This document shows positions 1-11,189 of a stretch of 64,000 nt of DNA, one piece after another. Origin of the DNA: Serripes groenlandicus (Eukaryota; Mollusca; Bivalvia; Cardiida; Cardiidae); the NCBI GenBank assembly GCA_031761405.1, contig JASEVX010000013.1, positions 33,112,458 through 33,176,457 of the forward strand. Direction: 5' to 3'. Position 1 is the stretch's first letter, and the number at the start of each line of letters is the position of its first letter. The notes beneath the pieces are model-generated. The model was not told the origin of the DNA, made no database searches, and saw only the letters and a list, made by a program, of their open reading frames with translations. Position numbers and translations under genes: made by a program.

Positions 1-337
1 TACGAGTTGTTACTATTGAAGCGAAGTTTAAGTTTGATTTTAATGATATTGATTGAAGGAGTGAAACTTGCTGATAAATAATAACGGAGTACAGCAAGCA
101 AAGTAGACCAATAATAGACTGCACGAATGGCCAGTGTTTAAAGCCATGTCCAGAACGATAAAGAACTCGTCGGCGCTACAGGAAGACCAACCATTTGCGT
201 CAAGCGTATATCAAGACAACCATGCACCTTCGCCAAGTCTGATTCGATCGCTAATTCTACAATGAAACATCCATTCATTCTCTGACATGAGGTTTTCATT
301 TAAATCACATAATACTTATGTTGACGTGTGTGTTTGT

Positions 338-547
338 TTTATGTGGGGGTTACGCCATTTTAAACATTAGTCTAGTTATGTCACGGCGACAGTTCAGTTA
401 TTCATGACCCCTTGATAAACAAACCAGTAATAGGCTAGGGCATATGCATAGAACAAGGACACTCCACAATGGCTGCCGGGACTAGGGATCGAACTCGGGA
501 CGCCCAGCTTCATTTCCTCGCACTAACCACTTGGCCATCGCGGTTTC
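338..547 (-). mobile_element. tRNA-headed SINE, family A
   Basis: On the minus strand the element starts with a tRNA-like head (box A-like GGCCAAGTGGTTAG, box B-like GTTCGATCCC) and runs into a body ending in the reverse complement of TTACGCCATTTT and CAGTTATGTCACGGCGACAG. The same body recurs at 25.8, 28.3, 30.0 and 42.0 kb. It is diverged and probably old. The head resembles tRNAs with a long variable arm, but parentage is a guess. Confidence 0.75.
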
Positions 548-1880
548 CTATATGCTTGTGTAACTGGATCGTTTTCTACACGTACCACAAACATAATTTA
601 TAAAACGTAGTTTCTTTGATATATTACCAGAAACGTCTTTTTTTGCTGTTCCAAATTTAGAACATACGTTATCATAAAGCTAATGCATATTTCATATACT
701 GTACACAGTTTTAATTTTATAATGGAGAAGAAAATATTGGATAAAAGGGATAGTTTTTTTCCGCGCAAATTCCTGTTTTCCCTCAATTCGTTTGTCTTTC
801 CCTCAGACGTTTTTAATTCGACAACTAAATATAGCAAATTAAGTTGAAACTTATTTTATCTTGCATATATCTCATTTAAATCAGACTTAAATACTTTGCT
901 ATACATCAATGAATCTGAAGACACCGCCTAAAATGTCGTCTCGAATTAACCCTTTATATTTAGATATTCTTTACAATTAGAACACACGACAATCCTCGCT
1001 TCACTATTTTGTTTATGTGTATGGGTTATCTCCCATGTTGAAAGCGTTTATCGCGTTTTTTGGCGACAATTTGATCGCTTTACGCAAAGGTCAATCCGAG
1101 ACGACCGGTAACCGGCAGTCATCAGATCTAAACCAGCGGTTGCTACTACGGCGAAGTTTAAGTCTGATTTAAATGAGATTGTTTTTTCATATTTAAGTCT
1201 CCAATATTCTTTCTTCGCGGTGATTTTTGAGAGCAGATCTCGGTTTGAGACTAGGACGTATTCATATTATCCTAGCACAAGATCACTCAGGCATGTGACA
1301 GCCGAATTAATCTATCAATTTACAGCTTTTGACTGGCACACGCTGTGCACTCGATGTTAGAGGAAAATCCAAATACGTCTCTGGTGTGAATTCAGATTGT
1401 ATTCAAGTTTAAGTTTGTGTGTTACACTAACCTTTTTTGTATCAAATACACCTATCAACATATAGCTGTTTGGTATTGCACGATATATGGTTCCCATTCG
1501 GTCGATACTTATGTGCACTATCGGTACCCCTTTCAAACAAAATGGCTTCGGAAAATGAAGTAAGAACAAGTCATAGCATGGGTACCGAATAGGTTCCAAT
1601 GAAGTGTCTAGGGGAACATTAAAAACGTTGACTCGTCCTTTCGTGCAACAACACGTGTTCAAAATTACAAGCGTGTGTTGGAGTGAGCGATATATGTTGT
1701 GCACAAGTGTAAAGATAAAAAGAAAACTCGTCTTCCAAACAAATAAAAATATTACAAAAACAACAACAAATATTGTGTTTGCAAAAATAAAAACGTATGT
1801 GTTGTTGGTTATTCAGTATCAGGAATCTAGCGTTGTTCCATCTAGACCTTCTATTAGATCTGAAAATAGAATCAAATAAT
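548..1880. other. No gene seen
   Basis: AT-rich sequence. Reading frames of 79-115 codons occur on both strands but overlap one another, lack splice context and match no domain I know. A GCGAAGTTTAAGT segment near 1150 resembles the first 50 bases of the window, so some of this is probably old dispersed repeat. Confidence 0.5.
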
Positions 1881-3620
1881 TATGTTGGACTTGTTTGATT
1901 GTTATAACGGCATAATGCGTCGCTTTTAATAACTTTTTAGTTATATCGCTGTGTTTCCTAATAAATAATTAGTAATAATGGTTTATTTAATCTAATACAA
2001 ATCTGGAAAAAAATATGTTCTACTTCTTTGATTGTTATTCTAACGGCAAACTGCGTCGGTTTCAATAACATTTTGGTATATAGCGGCGTTTCCTAATAAA
2101 GTACAAGTACTAATGGTATGTTAATTCTGTTACCAATCTGAAAATGAATTTGATTTTTTTTTTCTTTTTGTTTGGTTGTTTTAACGTCATAAAGCAATGC
2201 TCTCCAAGACTTGTCAGTTATAACTTTTCGTGGAGTTTCTTAATAAAGAACCAAGACGAATGGTATATAATATATGATAGCAACCTGAAAACAAATTTGA
2301 ATACATTCTACCTTTATGGTTGTTTTAACGGCATCGCTTTCAAGAACCTTTCGTTTATATCGCGGCGTTTTCTAATAAAGTACAAGTATTATTGGCATAT
2401 TTATTCTGATACCAATCTTAAGATAAATTTGAACATGTTTCAAAGGCATAACACGTAGTTTTAAACACCTTTACAGTTATATCTCGGCGTTTCTTAATAA
2501 ATAACAAAGATTAATGGTATATTTAATCTGATACCAATCCGAAAATAAATATAAATACATATATAATTGTTTCGTTGTTTTAACGACATAATGCTTCGCT
2601 TTCAATTCCATATCAGATATATTTTGGCGTTTCCTTAATTAAGTACCAGTACTAATAGTTAGTTTATTCTGATACCAATCTAAAAATGAATTTGAACATG
2701 TTCGGATTGTTTGGTTGTTTTAACGAGATTACAGTTAAGAACATCTTGAAATTGACAAATTTACCGTTCACGCTCCGCTCCGTTCCGTAACGTTCCGCTC
2801 CGCTCACGTTCCATTCCGCTCATAAAGCGTTCACTCAATCATAACATTGGGATTGCTTTTTTTCCGTTCCGCTCAGATTGAGCGAAGCATTCATGTGATT
2901 GGATTTTTTCGTTCATAATGATTTTTCGTTCAAAGCGCAAAATTCCGTTCCGCTCATAAATCGTTCCAACTTCGTTCCAATCACGCTCACGATCCAATCA
3001 CGTTCCGCTCAGATTGTCAATTACATGATGTTCTAAACTGTAAGAACATCTTGAAATTGACAAATCTACCGTTCACGCTCCGCTCCGTTCCGTAACGTTC
3101 CGCTCCGCTCACGTTCCATTCCGCTCATAAAGCGTTCAATCATTCATAACATTGTGATTGCTTTTTTCCGTTCCGCTCAGATTGAGCGAAGCATTCCTGT
3201 GATTGGATTGTTTCGTTCAGAGCGCAAAATTCCGTTCCGCTCATAAAGCGTTCCAACTTCGTTCCAATCACGCTCACGATCCAATCACGTTCCGCTCAGA
3301 TTGTCAATTTCATGATGTTCTTAACTGTAAGTGTCGCTGTCGTCACTTTTCAGTTATATAGGGGTGTTTCCTAATAGATAACCAAGATTAATGGTAAATT
3401 AAATCTGATACCAATCTGAAATGAAAATTGAATACGTTAATTTGTTTCGTTGTTTCAAAGGCATGACACGTAGCCTTAACCACCGTTTCAGTTATATCTC
3501 GGAGTTTAATAATAAAGTACAAGGACTAATGGTATATATAATCTGATACAGATCTGTAAATAAATTTGAATTTGTCCTACGTGTTTGTTTGTTATAACGC
3601 GATGTTTCCTTTAGTTAGCA
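1880..3620. repeat. Degenerate ~140-bp tandem array
   Basis: A unit with TACCAATCTGAAAA, TTTGGTTGTTTTAACGGCAT, TTTCAGTTATATC, GGCGTTTCCTAATAAAG and GTACTAATGGTATATT recurs about every 125-148 bp (anchors near 1995, 2133, 2281, 2411, 2536, 2678, 3411, 3550). Units are diverged and show no coding frame. The array is split by the foldback element at 2729-3330. Confidence 0.8.
2729..3330. mobile_element. Dimeric foldback element with TTCCGCTC iterons
   Basis: Two ~300-bp copies lie head to tail. Each begins with AACATCTTGAAATTGACAA and ends with its near inverse TTGTCAATT-CATGATGTTC; the central terminus (3014-3062) is shared. The outermost bases are TTACAGTTAAG and CTTAACTGTAA. The body is a pile of variants of CGTTCCGCTC plus ATTGAGCGAAGCATTC. 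The second copy lacks a ~20-bp segment present in the first. It looks like a non-autonomous TIR element; I do not recognise the family. Confidence 0.65.
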
Positions 3621-4472
3621 GTACTTCAAAAAAACATCATTGTACATCAGTCGTAACGCTAAGATTGGCGGCAAACAGGGAATGCACCCCGATTTAGATT
3701 TGACACTAACATGTGTGGCGTCCGTAACGGGCACTTATAAGCCGAGAGCTGTACCCAAAACACCGCAACTGCGACCTTAATGTTAATTCAGTATGATATA
3801 ATTGTTTCCCTAGGTGTCAAGCTATTGTGCCCTCTCAGCACTTCCGAGAGTAATTGAAAAAACGATCGGCCTCATGAACATTAATACATCATTCGGATCA
3901 CTCAGGGATTATTTCATCCGAGAATTACCGATGCAATAATGCAAGAAAAATACATTGGTATGTGAAAGGACCTTCTTTATTTTATTACGATACCGTTGAA
4001 ATCCTCGTTAAAGTCAAATCAATCAATTACAAAAAACGCAACAGTAACAAGAGCAAGGCTACTCTCTGTATTCTTAAACGCTTACTATATATGCTGTTGA
4101 CTTTTAACAATTTGAATATTGTCTTTGTAGTAAAGTGTGTTCTCTTTCCATCTCATCATTAACGGAATTTTAAAGTAATAGCTTAAAGCTTCATAAGATG
4201 ACAAATTCACTAACAAAAATACAGATATATTTCATACATGAAATTGAGTTATCATTTTTTGAAAACGATTTTCAAAAAAAAAAAACCTGTTAAGATAAAA
4301 CTTACAGGTTTCTTTATCAAAATTGCATTTGGCTGCAGCACGTCCAATCAAAACCAGGGAGAGATAATCCACTACCAATTGTCATATATGTATGTTCAAT
4401 GAGGAACCAATCCACCAGTTCAACTACAATACGTTTCCTGTGCTAGAATCTTCTGTGGCTATTCGTCAAACC
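3621..4472. other. No gene seen
   Basis: Low-complexity AT-rich sequence with a 66-codon frame at 3962-4162 that matches nothing I know. Any terminal exon of the EF-hand gene (minus strand, phase 1) would have to lie here, further left, or outside the window; I could not pick it out. Confidence 0.4.
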
Positions 4473-4730
4473 ATATGAGCCGTCCCGCGAGAAAGCCAAC
4501 AGTGTGGACTCTGCGCAAAGTACTGACGCGGATCAGCCTAAGCAAGCCGCGCAGGCTTACCCGGATATATACACTGTTCACCTCCTGTGTTTTTCTTCTG
4601 TTTCTGTATCTCTATCTCCCTGAGACGGAACGTGTCGGCTCGGATAAGTCTGCGTGGACTGCGCAGGCTGATCTGGTCGATATATTACGCAGAGGCCATA
4701 ATGTTGGTTTTCTCGCGGGACGGCTCATAT
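4473..4730. mobile_element. GAGCCGTC foldback MITE, copy 1
   Basis: The termini are inverted copies: ATATGAGCCGTCCCGCGAG at the left and CTCGCGGGACGGCTCATAT at the right. Inverted GACTCTGCGCAA / TTACGCAGAG segments follow inward. The interior holds paired GCGCAGGCT motifs. At ~258 bp it carries no transposase and is probably mobilised in trans. Four more copies lie at 5.7, 13.6, 16.0 and 37.7 kb. Reading frames across it are by-products of the repeat. Confidence 0.9.
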
Positions 4731-4866
4731 GTCTCCCGACTCTCAGTATTACACGTACAATTATTCCCAGACAACTGGCTAACATCACACATACACTGTC
4801 AGCCCGGAGGTCGGATAAGTGTCACGGTAGTCACACTACTCGACTTAAAAGAACGGCTAAAATTAC

Positions 4867-5023
4867 CTGTATATTCAATACTGTCAAAGTTGGTATGTTT
4901 CCCCTTATTGAGTGACGTCAACATTTCATCTACCTCGTCATCTGTCATCTTCTCGCCCAGTGTCGTCATGAAATATTTGAATTTTTCTAACGATATTTTA
5001 CCGTCGCCATCTTGGTCCAAAAC
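4867..5023 (-). CDS. Calmodulin-like EF-hand gene, exon with EF-hands 3 and 4
   Basis: This 157-nt exon has acceptor TTTTAG and donor CAG|GTAATT and enters in phase 0. It encodes 52 residues plus one base. EF-hand 3 contains [15 protein letters not shown]: positions 1, 3 and 5 are Asp and position 6 is Gly, but position 12 is Lys instead of the usual Glu, so affinity or selectivity is doubtful. [13 protein letters not shown] is the classic linker helix between hands 3 and 4. EF-hand 4 ([12 protein letters not shown]) keeps Glu12 but has Asn1, Gly3 and His5 and is probably silent. The frame then leaves in phase 1, so at least one short C-terminal exon is missing. Family: calmodulin/troponin C superfamily. 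The exon is read in the same phase as the next upstream exon (7830-7933). Confidence 0.85.
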
Positions 5024-5729
5024 CTAAAACGAAAGGATATCTAGGGTAATCAGAACTCTTCGGAAAGCCTCGTATATTCGATTTCTGCTTCGGATCCTCG
5101 GCTGAATTCGTCAACTATATTTGTACTTCGGATATCTAATCGGAACTCTTCGGTTGAACTCGTCAACTCGAATTCTGTATTTGATATATTCGGTTAAATT
5201 CGTAAGAATTCGAAATAGTGCGTCGAGTGTATTCAAAGTAATGCCGGTATTGAATTGATTTTTGGTTATGCTAGAGGGTTTAAATGGTATGCATATCAGT
5301 TGGCATGTGATGATTGCCGACACAACTGGCAAGAACTCCATATTACGTCAATGAATTTTTGCAAAAGAGGTTAAATAATGGCAGGTTATTATTGCTGAGA
5401 TTTTTTTTAAGAATCCGAGTGGCTACCTAGCAATTGTTTTAGATTTTTTACGAAAAGACGTGTTGGAGATATATTTTGGTATCGTTGGATTACTTTCGAA
5501 AGTTAATGACCGATTCCCACTTCGGATCTTACCCAAATGTCGACTAATACCCGATCTACAGTTATTCTCCAGACGCTGCATAGTGTAGATATGGTACCAG
5601 TCTAGTCTTATTGTAATTAGGGCACCAGTCTAGTCTTCAGGAACTCTGCAGGAGGTTATCTTATGAGTTTTTGGGATACAAAATTTTGCAATCGAATAAC
5701 ATAAAGAAAACTAACCAAATTTTAGATAC
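5024..5729 (-). other. Intron of the EF-hand gene, left part
   Basis: AT-rich intron sequence without a gene. From 5050 to 5220 there are several loose copies of GGAACTCTTCGG and GAATTCGTCAACT, suggesting a decayed short tandem repeat. The whole intron (5024-7829) also contains a GAGCCGTC MITE and a 60-bp array. Confidence 0.6.
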
Positions 5730-6001
5730 ATATGAGCCGTTCCACGGGAAATCAAACATTGTGGACTCTGCGTAAAGCATCGACCAGGGTCAGCCTAAGA
5801 ATGCTGCGCAGGCTAACCCGGACAGACACACACTTTTCGCCTTCTTTGGATTTTCTGCTCCAGGAGACATTACTCTTTATCTGTATCACCCTGAGTCGGA
5901 ATGTGTCTGCCCGGATTATCATGCGCGGACTGCTCAGGCTGATCTGTGTCGATACATTACGCAGAGTCCAATATATTGGTTTTCTCATTGGACGGCTCAT
6001 A
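5730..6001. mobile_element. GAGCCGTC foldback MITE, copy 2
   Basis: The left end ATATGAGCCGTTCCACGGG and the right end CATTGGACGGCTCAT are inverted but more diverged than in copy 1. The interior keeps the CTGCGTAAAG and TTACGCAGAGTCC inverted segments. It is inserted in an intron of the EF-hand gene. Confidence 0.85.
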
Positions 6002-6495
6002 CATATCCATGAACGTCATATATTCATCTACTTTTCCCAAACATTTGACTGCTAGAACCGAACTAAATCTTGTTTCACTAGTGTAGAGCAAGGCAATCGT
6101 GGTCATCTGCGCCGATTGACCAGGCTATATATCACAGTGGGTACTTAACTCAACATTTCAAAATTGACGATGGACTCGTCTAAATACAAAGCTGGCTAAG
6201 TTCATTTTAAAAATTCAGCATTTAACAAATTAAAGCGAAGGTCATTAAACACTAATGTTGGTCTGACACGCATTTTTGTTCACGGTGCTTCATTAAAAAT
6301 TTAACACCAGTAATTTTGGAAAAGCCATATCACTAGCAATGGTCGCCTCGGTCATTAATGACTCAATAAAATGTTTTTTTCTCTATTAGTATTGCGGCAG
6401 CTCACTCGGTAATGATGCCGCCACTGCATGCATCCTGAGAAAATTACAAGATGAACAATATAATTTTTATATATTTTTTTATTTATTCCTTGTTT

Positions 6496-7022
6496 TAACC
6501 CTTTCCCATATGCAGCAGACAACTTTTGAAAACAGTGTGGCTTATAGCTTAACGCAGTAGTTGTTATGCAGTTGTTATAGTAGAAGCATTGACATATCTA
6601 AATATAGCTTAACGCAGTAGTTGTTATGCAATTGTTACGGTAGCAGCATTGACATATCTAAATATAGCTTAACGCAATAGTTGTTATGCAATTGTTATGG
6701 TAGCAGCATTGACATATCTAAATATAGCTTAACGCAGTAGTTGTTATGCAATTGTTATGGTAGCAGCATTGAAATATCTAGATATAGCTTAACGCAGTAG
6801 TTGTTATGCAATTGTTATGGTAGCAGTATTGAAATATCTAGATATAGCTTAACGCAATATTTGTTATGCAATTGTTATGGTAGCAGCATTGACATATCTA
6901 GATATAGATTAACGCAGTAGTTGTTATGCAATTGTTATGGAAGCAGCATTGACATATCTAAATATAGCTTAACGCAGTAGTTGTTATGCAATTGTTATGG
7001 TAGCAGCATTTACATATCTACA
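6496..7022. repeat. 60-bp tandem array next to a MITE terminus
   Basis: About eight copies of an exact 60-bp unit (ATATAGCTTAACGCAGTAG, TTGTTATGCAATTGTTATGG, TAGCAGCATTGACATATCTA) run from ~6543 to 7022 with few substitutions and no length changes. The array is preceded at 6496 by TTAACCCTTTCCCATATGC and GCAGACAACTTTTGAAAACA, the left end of the piggyBac-like MITE. It lies in an intron of the EF-hand gene. Confidence 0.95.
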
Positions 7023-7141
7023 TGTAGGTCGTGTAGGCCAGTGCCTGCCACTTATTGTAAACAAGAAATATCTTTAAAAAAGATAAACGGCGATAATAAT
7101 CAAAACAATCAGTAATTTTCCATGAATTATAAAAGAATTGC

Positions 7142-7605
7142 AAAAATCTATGTGTTTACCAAAGGCTTATCGGCAATCTCCTTCCAGCTTCAGTTTCTAT
7201 AAATGGATTATCTAGGCCGAGAATACGCCACATGACTGGAGATTCCGCGAGGCTTCCAAGAGGTGTATAAGTTTCAATTGACGATAAAAAACTGAAAACT
7301 TATCATGTTTCAAAAGTAATTAATATTTTGCTCTTAAATATTATATTTCATACGTTTTCACTGATTTTGTTCACTGAAATTAATGTCTTAAGGAAAACAA
7401 TTAAAAGTTAGTATGCAGAACATTTCATTTTAAAACATCATCTTGTCAGTGCCTCTCGTAGGATCGCCAACTTAACTATGAACCAATCAAAACGTTTCAT
7501 TTCCTTTATTTCTTCGACATTAATCATTAAATACAACATTTGATTGGTTAACAATCTAGATCATTTGTTTAACTTCTAGGTCAAAACTGAGATTAAACAG
7601 CTATG
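7142..7605. repeat. Dispersed repeat, inverted partner of 16598-17050
   Basis: This 464-bp segment, starting near CTATGTGTTTACCAAAGGC and ending near GGTCAAAACTGAGATTAA, matches the reverse complement of 16598-17050 along nearly its full length with point differences and one ~25-bp insertion in the other copy. It has no coding frame. Confidence 0.85.
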
Positions 7606-7829
7606 GCCGAAAAAATGAGCAAATTAGAAATGGCCAAGAAATGTAATAAAATTTGAGGCATACCATGTTGAGGAAACTCCCTTATTGCAATAAAAAATAT
7701 TCTCTCAATTATGTTATCATAAAGTCGTTTCGCTTGACGCATGTACCTAGAAGCCCCTAGCAAAGAAGGTAGGGTCGCTTACATGACTGTGGCCAAGCTA
7801 CCCCGCTGAATAGAAAACAGTCATTTTAC

Positions 7830-7933
7830 CTGGAATGCTTCTTGAATGTCTTCTTCGTCTTTACAACCATAACATATACCACCACGTCGTGCCACGTACC
7901 GTTCAATTTCCGCAAACGTTACGGAACCACGAG
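7830..7933 (-). CDS. Calmodulin-like EF-hand gene, exon with EF-hand 2
   Basis: This 104-nt exon has acceptor TATAG and donor CCAG|GTAAAA. Only one frame is open; it needs one base from the upstream exon, which ends in that phase, and the joined codon gives Ala. The peptide reads RGSVTFAEIERYVARRGG and then ICYGCKDEEDIQEAFQ. GSVTFAEI fits the second half of an EF loop (Gly6, Val8, Glu12), but the first half lacks acidic ligands, so calcium binding is unlikely. Cys residues around CYGC lie in the central linker. DEEDIQEAFQ starts the entering helix of EF-hand 3 and ends exactly at a codon boundary, matching the phase-0 exon at 5023. Confidence 0.85.
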
Positions 7934-8435
7934 CTATAAAATAGAAATAAGCCGCGTCTTTATACATTTTAAATTGACGCTAGAGGCCGATATTTAAAAT
8001 TATAATTATCAAAGTATCACATAAAGGTTTATTGGCATAGAACAAGTGAGGCTACAGTTCTATTTCTTTAACAAAAGACGATTCGCTTGGGTCTTCCCTG
8101 TCCGAATGTGCATTAAGAATCGCTAGACCCGGCTCAAATTGGAGTTTCGCTGTGGAGTCGTTTTGGACTTCTCAATCACGTACATATCCACCTCTTTAAC
8201 AATAAAAGAACGGAATTCCAGAAAAAACATTAAGCTTAGGACATTTACGACCTTTGCAAAGACTGATAGTTATAAGCAGCTTTCAAAATAATTGTAGTTA
8301 TATGACGGCATTTCTTGGGTACATTACCTGTACTATCGCAGTTATTTATTCTGACGCCGATGCATCATGCTATCCCCGCTATCCTGAGCGACAAGCAGGG
8401 AAGCCATTTCAACCATTTTTAAATTATTTGGCCTT

Positions 8436-8700
8436 CCCGCCCCGGTGGTGTACTGGTAGAGCGTCCGCCTCAGGTGCTGGAGGTCGCGGTTTCGATCCTC
8501 GGCCAGGTCATATCAAATACCTTCAAAATGGTAGCAGTGATGCCCTCCTTGGCGCTCAGGGTTGCGGGGTTAGCATTACGACTGACTGGCTGGTTTCAGG
8601 ATAAATGGACCAGTGGTACTGGTATCTTACCCATGAAACGCCGTGATTTAGCTGAACAATTGTTGATAGCGGCGTTAACACCAACCAGCGGACGCTCTAA
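8436..8700 (+). mobile_element. tRNA-headed SINE, family B, full length
   Basis: The head at 8438-8510 has box A-like TGGTAGAGCGTCCGCC and box B-like GGTTTCGATCCTCG. The body contains GGCGCTCAGGGTTGCGGGG and ACGACTGACTGGCTGG, and the tail ends in AACGCCGTGATTTAGCTGAA and GGCGTTAACACC. It is the best-preserved family B copy here. It sits in an EF-hand gene intron. The 116- and 76-codon frames across it are repeat shadows. Confidence 0.85.
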
Positions 8701-8934
8701 CTAACCTACAACATATTGACGGTCGATATGTCATGACTTCAGGAGTGTAATCAGAGTTCAACCTGTGCATCCGAGCAAGTCAGATCCTAAACTTCCCTTT
8801 TCGTAACGTAGTCATACAAGTATCAGTAAACGTCTACGGCCAAAAATTGACTATACCAGTATATCATTTGGTGTACAAACTGTGTATGTCAATACATCAA
8901 AATGTCACTTTTCGCGTGACCTGGCCTATAATCT

Positions 8935-9110
8935 TTATACCACAAACAAATACTATTGAATAAAAGTAGAAAAACAAATACCATTGAATAAAGGTAGAAA
9001 AACAAATACCATTGAATAACAGTAGATAAACAAATACCATTGAGTAAAAGTAGATAAACAAATACCTTTGAGTAAAAGTAGAAACCCATATACCATAGAG
9101 TAAAAATACC
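8935..9110. repeat. 28-bp minisatellite
   Basis: About six copies of AACAAATACCATTGAATAAA plus AGTAGAAA vary at single positions. Overlapping Phe/Tyr-rich reverse-strand frames are artefacts of the repeat. It lies just downstream of the exon ending at 9153. Confidence 0.9.
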
Positions 9111-9152
9111 AAAACCATAACAATGAGTAACAATACACATGTCTTAACCTAC

Positions 9153-9296
9153 CACTAACTACCAGTTCGTGTTTCGCCTCTTCCAGTTCCTGTTCTGACG
9201 GGTTCCATCCCAAACACCGCAATAACGCCCCAAGGTCTCTGGCGGACATCTTATTTTTACCGCCTTTCTCAAACATACGGAAAGCCTTTCGGAGTT
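9153..9296 (-). CDS. Calmodulin-like EF-hand gene, exon with EF-hand 1
   Basis: This 144-nt exon has acceptor TTGCAG and donor AGTG|GTAGGT. The first two bases complete a Glu codon with the last base of the upstream exon, giving 47 further codons and one leftover base. It continues the calmodulin start pattern as E|LRKAFRMFEKGG, KNKMSARDLGALLRCLGWN and PSEQELEEAKHELVVS. In the loop the positions are Glu1, Gly3, Lys5, Asn6, Met8, Asp12: the helices are conserved and the calcium ligands lost. The LRCLG...PSEQELE segment matches the calmodulin 'R-x-LG-x-NPT-E-x-EL' signature. Pseudo-hands of this kind are known in calmodulin-like proteins such as CALML4-type; identity is not established. Confidence 0.88.
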
Positions 9297-9351
9297 CTGC
9301 AATGTAATATTGACTTATTGAGAAGTAACGCCATTTGCAACAGTATTTCGG

Positions 9352-9514
9352 TTAAACCTTTCCCTCATATAGACGCTGAGCAATTTCTTTTTTTGCCACA
9401 ATGTTTTCCAATTTTAATCATAGGTTATCCATTCAATTATAGAGATTTTCTATTTTTGACAAAATATGTTCAAAGTCGTCTGCTGCAGAATTGTCGTATG
9501 AGGGAAAGGGTTAA
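9352..9514. mobile_element. piggyBac-like MITE (TTAACCCTTT), internally deleted
   Basis: The ends are TTAAACCTTTCCCTCATATAG and the inverse CGTATGAGGGAAAGGGTTAA. The right half has TTTTGCCACAATGTTTTCC, AGTCGTCTGCTGCAG and a Tyr-free AT-rich centre; part of the left half is missing. The TTAA termini are typical of piggyBac-type target-site duplications. Confidence 0.85.
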
Positions 9515-9739
9515 ATCACGGCGGTCAGATCAACCACCATTCTGTTTCCTCACTTTCTCGCACCAGCAGGACCAATCATCCATGGACACACTCTTCCAAG
9601 GCAACTGGCTACATTGTCCCCACATAGCCATTTTAGCAGATTAGGGGAAGTTTGATAACGCCTCAGCCCTGTCACAATGAATTCTTACTATCACCAGAAA
9701 GAAGGCTTTTAGGTGAAACAAATACCGGCTGAGTAAGCC

Positions 9740-9990
9740 TAGGGGTGAAGGCAACCGCTTCATGGCCGGTAGGTCGAAGGGTTGGAATCACGCCGGGGAC
9801 ACTGGGATCGTTCTGTTACAGCTGGTGTGTGGATGGTCATCTAGTGTTAACGATTTGGTTCGGGTTTAACGCAGTTTTCAACATTGTTTCAGTTATATCA
9901 CGGCGGTAAGTTCACGTACTCATGTGTCTCTTGGCTTTCTTACACCAATACTCCACATAACCCACACACCAATATTTTCAAGCAACTGGC
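9740..9990. mobile_element. SINE fragments
   Basis: A possible tRNA-like piece at 9745-9800 (AGGTCGAAGGGTTGGAATC) precedes a family A body fragment at 9855-9920 (GTTTTCAACATTGTTTCAG, TTATATCACGGCGG). Both are truncated. Confidence 0.5.
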
Positions 9991-10159
9991 TGCTTGCCAA
10001 ACAGACGGAAGCCTATTGCTGAAAGACGAATAATGCTTGTCGCATTGACATTTGTCAACGTCTCAAAGAGTGATGGCCGATTTCACAACCCATGGATTGA
10101 TGTCTGCGTGGCTATCGATTAAGCGACTGGGACTCGGCCGCCATCTTGTTAAATAATGA

Positions 10160-10834
10160 TGTTACTTTCCTAAATACAGACGCTTTCTGAGGCTTCTACA
10201 TCAGACGATTTAAAACATTTTAGTAATTTTCCTTTTTCCCCAATGTTTGCAAAACAATTTGATAATTAAACACTTATTTGTAAAGATTCTTCATGTTACT
10301 GTCTAAATGTTTTTTAAAGTCGTCTACTGGTAATATGTTGAATATGGGAAATAATTACATTTAATATGTGCGTCTTTTATACGAAACAAAACATTAATAT
10401 GATGAAAGTTCGAAATGCCTTCACCCGTAATTTTCCTTTTTCCCCAATGTTTGCAAAAACAATTTGATAATTAAACACTTATTTGTAAAGATTCTTCATG
10501 TTACTGTCTAAATGTTTTTTAAAGTCGTCTACTGGTAATATGTTGAATATGGGAAATAAGTACATTTAATATGTGCGTCTTTTATACGAAACAAAACATT
10601 AATATGATGAAAGTTCGAAATGCCTTCGCCCGTAATTTTCCTTTTTCCCCAATGTTTGCAAAACAATTTGATAATTAAACATTTATTAATAAAGATTCTT
10701 CATGTTACTGTCTAAATGTTTTTTAAAGTCGTCTACTGGTAATATGTTGAATATGGGAAATAATTACATTTAATATGTGCGTCTTTATACGAAACAAAAC
10801 ATTAATATGATGAAAGTTCGAAATGCCTTCACCC
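10160..10834. repeat. 204-bp tandem array derived from the piggyBac-like MITE
   Basis: Three units start at 10223, 10427 and 10632 (anchor GTAATTTTCCTTTTTCCCC) with spacing 204-205 bp and very high identity; the last ends near 10834. Each unit contains CCAATGTTTGCAAAACAA, AAGTCGTCTACTGGTAATA and ATGGGAAATAA, matching the right half of the MITE. The first unit is preceded (10178-10222) by ACAGACGCTTTCTGAGGCTTC, the MITE left half. Confidence 0.9.
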
Positions 10835-11189
10835 GTAGGCTACTGTAGGCTATCGAGAAAAGTTATACCAAATGCCTCTCTGTTTTAGCGTACACTCCAG
10901 TATGTGTCGACTGGAGAGTCTCATAAGTCAGAAATGACTGGATCTTTTAAACTGTCTGTGCGAGTCGAGACCCGATATCGCATGTCGGTAACGGCGATGC
11001 CTATCAATCGAGATATGGGGACATCTTTTTACCGCGGAACACTGAATGCAATATTCGGGTCACTGCACTGGAAAATGTGTAGATCTTCGTCAATGTTCGT
11101 AAATATCTTCGGTAATCGGTTTTTGCGAAGCGCGATATTACATTTACAAAGGTTCGTATAAAAAGTGATTCTGGATTATAAGATCATTC

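Noticed and set aside
4475..5027. Two overlapping 146-codon plus-strand frames
   Set aside because: They run over the GAGCCGTC MITE and the antisense of the EF-hand exon; two frames open over the same bases indicates chance.
6543..7022. CRISPR-like array (60-bp period, eight copies)
   Set aside because: There are no unique spacers: the whole 60-bp unit is repeated, as in a simple tandem array, in an animal genome.
8438..8510. Functional tRNA gene
   Set aside because: It is followed by a SINE body found in several other copies, so it is the promoter head of a SINE.
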